Shown here: positions 42,877 to 53,300 of the stretch, one piece after another | Layout of the letters: every line of letters starts with the position of its first letter | Position numbering within the stretch: the stretch's first letter is position 1 | Assembly (NCBI GenBank): GCA_014885115.2 | Contig: WKLE02000853.1 | Coordinates: forward strand, 1 to 64,000 | From: Asterionellopsis glacialis | Taxonomy: Eukaryota > Bacillariophyta > Plagiogrammaphyceae > Rhaphoneidales > Asterionellopsidaceae | Reading direction: 5' to 3' | DNA length: 64,000 nucleotides | The notes under the pieces: model-generated | The model's input: only the letters and a program-made list of their open reading frames with translations | Told to the model about the DNA's origin: nothing | Databases searched by the model: none | Made by a program: the position numbers and the translations under genes

Positions 42877-43595
42877 AATTATTGGTTATTGATTTTTTAG
42901 TATTGTTGAGTGTTTGTGACGAAGCTATCCGTTCTTAATGAAAGTTGTTGACTACGAAATGTCCAATGTGAGTGAAAGATATGGAATCTATCGATGGATC
43001 AAAGTGTGATAGAGAATACAAGTATGGATGGCCGGTTGGAAACTTGTCTTTGAGATGACTCTCTTTAGCTTGCAATGCTATATAAATGACAAGGTCGATG
43101 AGACGGGATGATGAAATCTATTTGTCGTCGTCAATGTTGGGTGTAGGAAACCAGCCCTACAATTTTAAATGTCGAATTCCCAGCCAAAAAATGCCCAACA
43201 AAAATTGGGGTGCCCAAAAAATGGCGCGCCTCTTTCTGAACACTAAATTGCGCCATTTTTTATAAACTAAAAATATCGCATCATGATCTCGTTACGTAGG
43301 ATTTGTACGGAGTTGAACGGAAGCAAAGTCAACATGTTCAAAATTTTGAAAAAGTGACCGTGTATGAAACAAAAGAAACTGTTGTGTGAAAGACTCCAAT
43401 AGCAATCAAACAAAACCTTATTGACAACTTTCATTGTTCCCACCAAAGAGAGTTAAGAGAGGGGAAGGAGCTGTAGTGCTCAAGCGTAGACACCTTTTGG
43501 ACATCTCCCCCTTCTGTCTCCTTTTTAGACAAGAGTGTTGTCGTCTCTCTAGAGATAGAAAAAAAAAAGAGATAAACTAACTACTGATTTCCAAA
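42877..43595. promoter_or_regulatory. Shared upstream region of RFC3 and DNMT5
   Basis: 719 bp between divergent starts. It contains a 12-bp perfect inverted repeat (43,217-43,228 and 43,251-43,262) whose arms read aaaaaatggcgc and gcgccatttttt. The GGCGC cores resemble E2F-type sites, which control replication genes in plants and animals. A palindromic ggcgcgcc overlaps the left arm. The region near 43,540-43,570 is pyrimidine- and then A-rich and is probably the DNMT5 5' UTR. Confidence 0.55.
43217..43262. promoter_or_regulatory. 12-bp inverted repeat with GGCGC cores
   Basis: Left arm 43,217-43,228, right arm 43,251-43,262, 22-bp spacer. The arms are perfectly complementary. The position is midway between the RFC3 and DNMT5 starts. 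E2F-like recognition is inferred from the GGCGC core next to an A/T run and is not proven. Confidence 0.5.
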
Positions 43596-46500
43596 ATGAC
43601 AACAACTGCATCTTCGAGAGCTAAAAATGGTGCCGATGGTGCTGGGCAACAAAAGAATTTACATAGTTTTTTCTCTGCCAAACCCAAATCATCACAACCA
43701 TCCTCCTCCGGCAAAACAACCAAAATTACAAACAAGTGTAAGTCTAGCAGTAGCACTCCTTCGACGATTACTAAAAAGTCTTCTACAACAAAGACAAAGG
43801 TAACTTCGACGATTACCAAAAAGTCTTCTACAACAAAGACAAAGGTAACAACAAAAACTGTTACTCCCAAGGCATCGAAAAGTAAAAAAGGTACGCAAAA
43901 GAAGGATCCTACTCCTCCTGTTGTAAGTGCAAGTAGTCCATCTACAGTTGGAACAGCACAAATGAGCAGTGATGAAGAATCGTCATCATTTACAACAAGT
44001 GAATCATCATCATTATCATCACCCAAGCAAGTGATTGTCGAGGATACGAAAAAGACAAAAGTTGTCGAAACCAATAGCAAGAATAACAAAAAGCAAAAAG
44101 TTAACAAGAAGACTGTTCCGAAGGTTTTGACCTCCAAAACTGTGACTGGTAGAACTAAAAAACGAAGACAAGTTATTGAAGAATCATCAGATGACGATGA
44201 CGATTCGGATGAAGAATTTCAGTTGGATGAATCAGACGAAGAAGAGGAAGTACTTGAAGAAGATGAAGAGGAAGAAGAGGAAGAACCACTAGCCAAGAAG
44301 AAAAGAAACGGGAAAACAGTGAAGAATGTTAAAACACATTTGACAAAGTCGAAGAACAACAATAAAAAGAAAGAAACTGTTGCTGCTACCAAGGACAAGA
44401 ACAAATCAATAGTGCCGAAACAAGAACCACCAAAAAAAGTAGCCAGGCTCTCCATGACAACCAAGAAAGAATCTACGCCAACTCCCACATTAACAACCAA
44501 TAAACAAAAGAAGCCAGTTGCTACGGGATGGGGATTTCTCAATGGTTCCTTTAAAAACTCTTCCACCAAGAAAAAAGCATCTACTGCAAAGCCATCCACA
44601 GATGGGAAAAAATCAACAGGGCACAAGGCCTATACAGCAGGGGACGATCTGCCCATTATTTCTCACCCTCAAGAGGTACGAATATATCTGCGGCAGGACA
44701 AGGAAAAGTTCGAATGATTTCTTTGTTTTAGTCTTATCTGTTGCTCATTCACCTTTTCTTGTTTTCTTCATTGTGTCATACAGATGTTTGATGATATGAT
44801 TACCAATCAACTCTGTCGTAATGGCAACGACACTCATATTTTAAAACCATTGTTGAAAAAATTACATAATCGTCCTTTGAAAATTGCTACCATGTGTAGT
44901 GGCACTGAATCACCTGTTTTGGCTCTTGATATGATTGCCAAGGCTATGGAAGATTTCTATCATACACATATGAAAAAGAAGGACAGTGATAATGATGATA
45001 GTGATAACAACGACAATGACGACAATGAGGATGATGATAACATGGGCATGTTGGACATACAACATGTATTTAGTTGTGAAATTGAACCGTTCAAACAGGG
45101 GTATATTGAACGTAACTTCTCACCACCTATTTTATTTCGCGATATTCGTGAATTGGGGAAACGTCAAGCACATACAGCCTATGGTGCCTTGGTTGATGTA
45201 CCTAATACACCTGGTTGTGTAGATATGTTGGTAGCTGGAACATCCTGTGTTGATTATTCGAATTTGAATAATGAAAAGGTATGTGTCCACTTTGTTTTGC
45301 AAATATGAAGAATTCTACTCTTCGTCTCTCCTGCATGAAATGTGTCCTCACTCATCACCACACACAACTGCATTCTTTCTTTTATTTTTCTTCTACGATT
45401 ATATCATTCCATTAGAAAACAATCGAACAAAAGGGTGAGAGTGGACAAACATTCCGTGGAATGATGGATTGGATTAAAAAAGCACAACCTCCTATTGTTA
45501 TTCTTGAAAATGTTGTAGGTGCTCCATGGCCTAAAAAGGTGCAAATGTTTGAAGATATTGGATATGAAGCTATCTTTTCGTTGGTCGATACGAAAAAGTA
45601 TTACATCCCCCATACACGTCAACGTGGGTACTTGGTTGCCGTGAAACGTCGTGACGATGGAGGAAAGTTTGGATCACGAAAGATTGCCATGTGGAAGGAG
45701 TATGTCGATAAACGTCTCCAACGACCTGCGTCTGCTGCACTTGATGCCTTTATGTTACCAAATGATGATCCTCGTGTATTACGAGGAAGACTACGATTAT
45801 CATCCGGTAAGAATGATTCGTCTGAAAATCGCGTCGACTGGGGAAAGTGTGAATCACGTCACTTGTTTGCTCGAGCCAGTGAAGAATTAGGCGACAAACG
45901 TCCATTGACTGGATGGTCTGACTCTGGTAATACATCTATGCCTGGATTTGCATGGAATGAATGGGTCAATGCACAAGTTCATAGAATCCACGATTTGTTG
46001 GATATCAACACGATACGTCTTGGAAAGAAGGGAATCGACGCAACACACAAAACCATGGTATGGAATTTAAGTCAGAATGTTGATCGTGACACAATGGGCA
46101 AGCTTGGTTTATGCAGTTGCCTTACTCCAACGTACGTACTTTTGTTGTTCGTATATTTATATTCTGATATACACACATACCACCCGAGTGAGACTTACTA
46201 ACATTTGTTTGCGTTATTTTCTTCGCAGAGGGGTCCCATATGTGACAAATCGTGGAGGTCCTTTAGTTGGAGAAGAATTATTGCTTCTTCAAGGTATCCC
46301 TGCTGATGACCTTTTGTTGACAAAGGAAACAGAAGATCAGCTGAAAGATCTTGCTGGGAATGCCATGTCAACAACTGTTGTGGGAGCTTCCATACTAAGT
46401 GCACTTGTTTTGTTTAATGATGCATTGGGCACTGTTGCCGAGCCCAAAGATGTCGACATTGTTCCAAGTCTTGTTCCAAGGCCACTCGCTCCAGCCTCCA

Positions 46501-49500
46501 AGGAAATCGAAATATCTCGTGATTTTGGCAAATACAAGAGTACTTCACTCGATCTTGGTCCGGTTAAGGGTAACACAATTTCCGAAGACGATTTCTTTCA
46601 CCAGGCAGACTCGTCTGCTAGAAAATGTACTAGTGAAGGTGGTGATAAGTGTCTACCAAAGGCCGACCTGCTCATCTGCAAGGATTGTAAGCGTACAACA
46701 AGTAAAGCCTTGGCAACTCCCCCTCGGAAGTTTGAAGAGCACGCGTTCGAGCTACACCCGGGTACGGAGACAAAGCGTACTGATCCAGTTTCATTCCGAA
46801 ATTTGCTTTTACGAGACCTCTTACCAATGCGCATCGAGCTCAACGGCTTTGCTCGGACTGATTCTTCTTCACCCCCAAGTGATGTCGATGATAAACTGTG
46901 GTCTGGCTGGCACAAGGCTCTTATTAATACAACTGAAGCTGAATTCCGGTTTGCTCATTTGACACGATCTACGAACTGGATTGCTACATACTATAGCTCG
47001 AACGAATCGAAACTTGAGTTCCACATTTCTACTACCGGTGCAACATGGCTACTTTTTTCTAAGCCAGTATCAGAACGTGGACGACTACGTGATGCTCTGG
47101 AACGGCCTCTTGCCCGAATGGATGTGATGAAGGGTCAGGGATCCACATTTTCTATTTTAAAGGGAATCTGGGAATTATGCTATCCTGTCTCGTCCAAGGT
47201 TGAATTGCTCATTCAAGGTGAAAGCGACAACATTGTCGATAGTTGGGCTTCCAATCTTGGATTGAAGGGTGGCTTCGAAAATGAGGTGCAATTTGAAAAA
47301 ATGAAAATAAGTGTGAGTACCCCTGGTTTTGACGAAGTGGCATCATCTATTGATGGTGTATACCAATTTTTACCCAGGTGCGGAGGTGCATGTGGTTCCC
47401 TTCATAAGCGTGCAGAAAAGATCAATGGCGAAGATGTTGAAGACGAGGATACATGTTTCTTCTTTTTGGAGAGTGGTCGTTGCACATCAGGAGAAGAGGA
47501 TTCTTTCATCTTCTCTCCGACTTGTCATCGCACAAACTACGGCGAGTACCGAGATTTGAAACTCAAAGTCGACCACTCGTTCCGTCCAGCCTTTGACAAA
47601 ACTTTGTTGAAGGAGAAGCAATCGATGACAGTGAGCGCATTACTTCCAGGTCGTTGGGAAGTTGTAGAACAAGCTGAAATCAAAATTCGCGAATACGATG
47701 CATCATCTGAATTGGCCGCTAAAGTGTCTTCTCCATGCACAAAATTGACTGTGCCTATGTCACAAGATGGGTGGAAATCGTGTGCCGAGGTCCTTTCTTG
47801 CAATATTCCCATGGACGCAAACGACAAGTTGGTCCGTCAATGTCGCCGTTATACCTTACAAGCGTCAGCTGCGGCGACTGAAGTTAACTTGCAAAAATCC
47901 AGTGACATTTTCAAGGTTCTTGCCTTCGCAACATCACGGCTTTCGATCCCGAAAGCTGCATCTCAGGATTGGTTATCTCTCTCGAGTGAGGAAAGCCAGA
48001 GGCTACACAGTGATCCTTGTCGGAAATGTTCTCCGGAAGCTCCTGGTATCAAGTGGACTCTAGTAACTAAGGGTGGAAAGTTGCAGTACGTTCCGATGGA
48101 GGACGGCAAAAAAGCTTCAGTCTACGAACAATCCGTCAAAAATCGCCCACATCCCTGGAAAGTCCACTTGCAGGTGTTGAAGAATAATGGCGATGTAACC
48201 GATCGGGCAATGCTCCAGCTCCAGATTGGATGCAATGCCTTCAGTCTAGTTCATCGAGCACTCGGTCTCTTGCCTGACTCTCTTGCAAGAAAGACCTTAC
48301 TTCAATTACCAACCAAGTCAAGCCATGAGTGTAACTATGAATGGAGAGTTGTGCCTTATGCCGAAAAACAAGCCGACGGAGACAAGTTCCCCAAACTATA
48401 TCTAACTTCGAACAAAAAAGACAAAGGTGCACAGCAGCCGCCAAACTTTAAGAAATACAAACTTCGTCCAGAACAACTTCGTTCGCTTACATGGATGCTT
48501 GCTCAAGAGTCAACCACAACACCTTTTTATGAAGAAGAAGTGGTAAGTAACCTATCATTTGGCTAATCATTTGTTACATATTGTCTTTTGCGAGTTTTTT
48601 TTCAAATGATAGAATCTAAACTTTGGTATCTTTTATTTGCTTTCACAGACGGAGTCTATCCTTCCAAGTTTAAATTGGCTAGCTGAAGGCCGTGTAAAAC
48701 GACCTGTTTTGGTTCGCGGAGGTATAGTCGCAGATGAAGTTGGATATGGTAAAACTGCCATCACTTTGGGTTTAATTGATGCGGCTGAAGAACCTAAGGT
48801 TCCTCCGAAAGAGCTTTTGGAAGGCTTTATGCACACAAAAGCTACTCTTGTAATCGTTCCAGCACATCTAATGTCCCAATGGCCAAAAGAAATTGAAAAA
48901 TTCTTAGGCACACAAATTCGAAAAGTCGTTGTCAAGGATATGAGCAGTTTCAACAATTTGACAGTCGCAGATGTACAAAACGCTGATATTGTGATTGTTA
49001 ATTTCACGGTGTTGTCAAGTGACAAGTACTTTGCAAGACTTGCACGTCTTGCTGGTGTCAATGTCAATAGTGTACCTAAAGGAGGGAAAACAGGTGGCCG
49101 TCACTTTGATACTGTTTATAAAGAATGCCTAACGGGACTTGGCAAGCGTGTTTCTAGCATGGAGGAAGAAGGTATTAGCGACGTTTTTGATGGCATTGAA
49201 GATGATGCGTATATGCATGCTAATACAGAGCTTGAAGAAAAGGCCACTGCTATGCGTTTAGACGGTAAAAAGGCTGTGTACAAATCAGTCTCGGAAGACC
49301 AAAGCAAAGTTGAAGCCGTGTCAGCAAATACAAATGGGTCAAAAAAGATCAATGCCAAAAACAGTTCAGGATCAGGTCTTCGAAAGGACGGCGTGAACGA
49401 CAAGCTTGATAAAAAGGATCGTGATCCTTGGGGACTTGGTGGTTCTACTGTCAAGAAGGACCTGGGTAAGATGAAATGCCCTCCTTTGGAAATGTTTTTC

Positions 49501-51366
49501 TGGAATAGATTAGTTGTTGATGAGTTCCATTATCTTGCCGACAAGAAAGACAGAGGTCGAGTTCTCACATTGGCATGTGGGCTTCACTCTTCCTTCAGAT
49601 GGTGCCTATCTGGTACGCCACCGCACCAAAATTTTGATGATGTACAAAGCCTCGCAAATCTACTTGGCATCCATCTTGGAGTGAAAGAACTTCTTCCTGG
49701 TACGAAATTAACAAAACGAGGTGGGCCACGTGGCGAACAAAGTGGTTTGGAACGACTCAGCGAATACCTTGAAATGCGCACCATGGCATGGCATGAGCGA
49801 CGTCATTCACAAGTTGCACAAGCATTTTTGAATCGTTTCGTGAGGCAGAACATTGCTGAAATTGATGAGATCAAATGTGAAGAGCGCTTCGTGTCAGTGG
49901 AGTTACCTCCTGCGGAGAAAGCTCTTTACATGGAGCTCGAGACTTACTTGAAAAGTCTTGAAATGAACAACAAGAAAGCATTGAAGAGCAAGAAAAGTTC
50001 CACGGGTGACCGAGAGATGCGAATGCAAAAAGTTTTAGAAGAGTCAGATTCAGCCTCTGAAGCACTGCTCAAGCGTGCAGCCCACTTCGATCTCCGAAAA
50101 AATGGAGAGAACCAAACAGCTCTTCAAACCTGTGACTTTATCATTGATCTTCGAAAGACACAATTGAAAGATTGCGAGGACGCTCTAACTGAATTGGTTT
50201 GTAGATCCATTCGCCAAAGGAACAGAATCCTCAAGATGCAACCTGCATGGAAGGGAACTGTCCAGACTGAAAAAGGAGAAGTACAAGATCGTCTCGAACT
50301 ATTCCTTACTGATGTCGCCAAGAAGCAAAGTGTTCCAGGAGGTGCCGACGCGGAAGTTCACGAGAGAATTCTCTCTGTCGTCGAAGCTGCTAAGCAAGAA
50401 GTTAAAAAGCAACCTGATAAGTACGACGAAAAATTTGCTCAAGCTAATGGTGACGTTGAAGAAGTCGACGACAACAAAGCAGGACAGAAAAGAAAGCGTG
50501 CCAAGAAAGCTGATGATAAACGCCCGGAAACTGAAATTCTATATGACATGAAATTTGCACTACGAGAGCATATGCATACAGTCCGATCAAGTCTCAAGGA
50601 ATTTTGTGGTCGAATTCGTAGTTTGCGTTATTTCCAATGGGTACGTGATTTCCAAGTTCAGGATACCACAGTGAAATGCAGTGGAGGTGCACCGTCGTGT
50701 CGCTGTAATGCTAAGGGTGTCCCAAAGGAGCACGCCGCAGTTCTTTCTTCCTGTGGACATGTCGGTTGCGTGGATTGCTTGAAATTCCACGCTGATAAGG
50801 AAAGGTGCATCGATCCAAGTTGCAGTGCGCAAGTTAAGCATGCTCACATCGTACCAGCAGTTGCTCTTGGTCAAGACAGTGAATCCAAATCAGAAACCTA
50901 CGGAGCCAAGTTGACTGAAATTGTCACTCAGGTGAAGAAGCTTGTTTCGGATGACGATCGAGTAATTGTGTTTGTTCAATTTCAAGACTTGAAGGACAAG
51001 GTAGCCGAAGCCCTATCTAAATACGGAGTAAAGACTTTGCAAGTCAAAGGAACTGTACAACAGCAAGTTAAAGCTTTGGATGTGTTACAAAAAGAACAGC
51101 CGGACAAGCATGACCCCAGAGTCTTACTCCTTACCATGGACGATGAATCATCTGCTGGTGTCAACCTCACAACGTGCAACCATGCAGTGTTTGTTCATCC
51201 CCTTCTTGCGGATACACAGCAGCAATATGATGCATATGAAACACAAGCAATCGGCCGTATCAGACGTTATGGTCAAACAAAAACAGTTCATATCTGGCGT
51301 TATCTTGCCAAAGATACTGTTGACTACGAGATATTTAATGAACGACGTGAGACGGGAAAAAGATAA
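43596..51366 (+). CDS. DNMT5: DNMT5-type cytosine-5 DNA methyltransferase with RING and SNF2 ATPase, five exons
   Basis: Exons 43596-44675, 44784-45278, 45416-46131, 46229-48542 and 48649-51366 give about 2440 residues. Residues 19-26 (QKNLHSFF) form a canonical PIP box. Residues ~30-340 are a Lys/Ser/Thr-rich disordered tail with acidic blocks. The methyltransferase domain (~375-870) has motif I ATMCSGTESPVLALD, motif IV AGTSCVDYSN (catalytic Cys ~515), motif VI PIVILENVVGAPW, motif VIII IPHTRQRGYLVAV and motif X LAGNAMSTTVV. The C-terminal SNF2 ATPase has DEVGYGKTAITLG, VVDEFHYL, SGTPPHQNFDD and AIGRIRRYGQTKTVHIW, split by a RING finger (SSCGHVGCVDCL, CIDPSC). This architecture defines the ATP-dependent CpG maintenance methylase family. 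No chromodomain is visible, unlike fungal Dnmt5. Confidence 0.94.
43761..43849 (+). repeat. 45-bp tandem duplication inside DNMT5 exon 1
   Basis: Two near-identical 45-bp units (43,761-43,805 and 43,806 onward) encode STITKKSSTTKTKVT twice. They sit in the basic disordered tail just after the PIP box. They differ by one synonymous base near the middle, so the duplication is recent. Confidence 0.85.
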
Positions 51367-51533
51367 TGTCTATTGATTATATCAAAATGGATCTTATTGC
51401 TATATGGTTTCTTCTTTATATTTAAGACCTAATAATGTAAAATTTTCTAGTTTCTCTGTTTTTCTAGATATAGATAGTATTGTTGTTCCAGTCGAAACTC
51501 CTACCAATCAAACAGTCATTCATATAATATACA

Positions 51534-52775
51534 TCATAGATTCCTACTTTCATCAACAAGAGTTTTTCGTCGAGCCAATACAACTGGATTTCCACTGCCT
51601 CCACCAATTGTGAAGCGTCGTTCAATGGATACTGGTCGTTTCGGAGAGCCATCCATTGGTTCATCGTCACCGGCCCATTTGTGTATTTCTTCTTCCCCGT
51701 CATCATCTACCACTGCTGGTACATCCTTGGAGAATGTTTGTCTACTCGCATCCGTAAAGGGACCATAATCTGCATCATCTGTGCGTTCAAGAACTGCCAT
51801 CACTCTACTACGCGCTCCACGATGTCCCAATTCGGCAGCTGTCACAAGCCAATCCAATGCTTCGGCACGATCTCGGACACACCCTACACCATCCAAAAGA
51901 CAATCACCCAGCATATATGCTGCAGGTGCATGTCCCGTATTGGCAGCTTGACGGAAATAATGGAACGCTTTAGTTTCATCTTCAGCGACACCTTCCCCTG
52001 TATACAGTGCCACCGCCAATTCATACATGGATGGTACATGCTTGTACAGCTCGACACATCGACGCCACCAAAACACAGCCATGACTGGGTTGGCATCCAC
52101 ACCCGGGACACGACCATCATTTACCACAATGGCATAATAACACATCCCATTCGCATGTCCACGTTCTGCCAAGTCCTTAATGGACTTGAACCCCTTTTGT
52201 TGGAGTATGTCATTATCGGTACGTTGAATATAATATGCCGCTATACGGAATTGTAAGTTCTCACAATAGGTCTCATCACGTCTATAATTCGGACTCCGAT
52301 TGCAATACATGAAATCGGTTTCCAAGGTGGATACTTGATTCTCCGAGGGTATGTTTTGAGGCCAACCTGTACTGGTCGGTACCTTGGTAGTTTGATAATC
52401 CCAACGATACTTGTAATCCTCTAATTGGGAACGATGGAATTCTAAACACTGCTTAAAGGCTTCGGGTTCTGAATATCCTGGAGGAACATATTGCAAGTCA
52501 CTTTGTTGTCCTACTTCTTCACAAGCTGTTTTTGTTGTCGGCGATCCTGGCAACATCTGGATCGTTTTCCCATTCAACAAATTGGAAGTCATAGCGGATA
52601 TCAATTTTACTGAACTTTTCCCGTTGGCATTATTGTTGGTTTCATCATCATGACCAGACGCTACATAAAGAGCTGCTGCTGTGGAGGTACCAGCACTTGC
52701 CATGAGTGCCATGGCAGCCCGCGAAGTGCTACTTTGACGGAGTAGCCGTGAAATGACGTTACGACTGTGGTTCAT
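51534..52775 (-). CDS. Sel1-repeat protein, probably mitochondrial
   Basis: The open frame extends to a GTG at 52811, but the first ATG is 52775, giving 413 residues. The N-terminus (NHSRNVISRLLRQSSTSRAA) is Arg/Ser-rich without acids, followed by a hydrophobic Ala-rich stretch, as in a mitochondrial presequence or inner-membrane anchor. Sel1/TPR-like repeats lie around residues 200-330 (AVFWWRRCVELYKHVPSMYE, ALYTGEGVAEDETKAFHYFR, CLLDGVGCVRDRAEALDWL). The central YCNRSPNYRRDETYC and the C-terminal basic tail are not recognised. Sel1 repeats mediate protein contacts. The partner is unknown. Divergent from the coiled-coil gene. Confidence 0.75.
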   Translation of the reverse strand: MNHSRNVISRLLRQSSTSRAAMALMASAGTSTAAALYVASGHDDETNNNANGKSSVKLISAMTSNLLNGKTIQMLPGSPTTKTACEEVGQQSDLQYVPPGYSEPEAFKQCLEFHRSQLEDYKYRWDYQTTKVPTSTGWPQNIPSENQVSTLETDFMYCNRSPNYRRDETYCENLQFRIAAYYIQRTDNDILQQKGFKSIKDLAERGHANGMCYYAIVVNDGRVPGVDANPVMAVFWWRRCVELYKHVPSMYELAVALYTGEGVAEDETKAFHYFRQAANTGHAPAAYMLGDCLLDGVGCVRDRAEALDWLVTAAELGHRGARSRVMAVLERTDDADYGPFTDASRQTFSKDVPAVVDDDGEEEIHKWAGDDEPMDGSPKRPVSIERRFTIGGGSGNPVVLARRKTLVDESRNL

Positions 52776-53300
52776 TGTCCTTCTGTCGATAGTTTGTCTA
52801 CAGCAATACACAAAAGTTCTCGCGAGAATCTGTCAACACAAGGATTTGTTGAGAGTAATGTTGTTGCAGATGGACACAGACGAAAAACTTTTGTTTGATG
52901 TGTTGTTGAATGCAAGTGCGAGCGGATGGTGGACAGAAGATGATGCTTTCTACTTTTCAAAATAACTCAACCCCACGAAACGGGTTAACCGAATGCGATG
53001 GCTCGGCTCGCTACATTCACACATGAAAAAATGAAAAGGAAAGATTTTCGAATTCAAGAAGAAAACTTATGACATCAGCTTGACAGTACCAATATGCCGT
53101 ACAATGTACAGTATCTACTATAATTTTACACGTTTTTTTTACTCTAGCCAAGAATAGATTTTGAATCGGAAGCTCTCCTCCCCCCCAGCATCTGTCCACA
53201 ATCAACAAGCAAAACCTCTCTCTCCTTCACGTTCAGACACACCAGACCTTGTGAAGTTATTGTTGGTAATCATTACAGTTTCACCCACACCGTTCTAATC
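52776..53300. promoter_or_regulatory. Divergent intergenic region, Sel1 protein / plastid coiled-coil protein
   Basis: 525 bp between diverging starts, so both promoters are expected. A T8 run lies near 53,134 and a C-rich run (ccccccc) near 53,180. The frame 52753-52965 (+) overlaps the Sel1 gene start and is not called. Confidence 0.5.

Noticed and set aside
43577..44137. 186-codon antisense ORF opposite the DNMT5 N-terminus
   Set aside because: Its Val/Phe/Leu runs are the mirror of Lys/Thr/Ser codon repeats in DNMT5. There is no independent support.
44219..44626. 135-codon antisense ORF opposite the acidic tail of DNMT5
   Set aside because: It contains a long Ser run that is the complement of GAA/GAT repeats, so it is a shadow frame.
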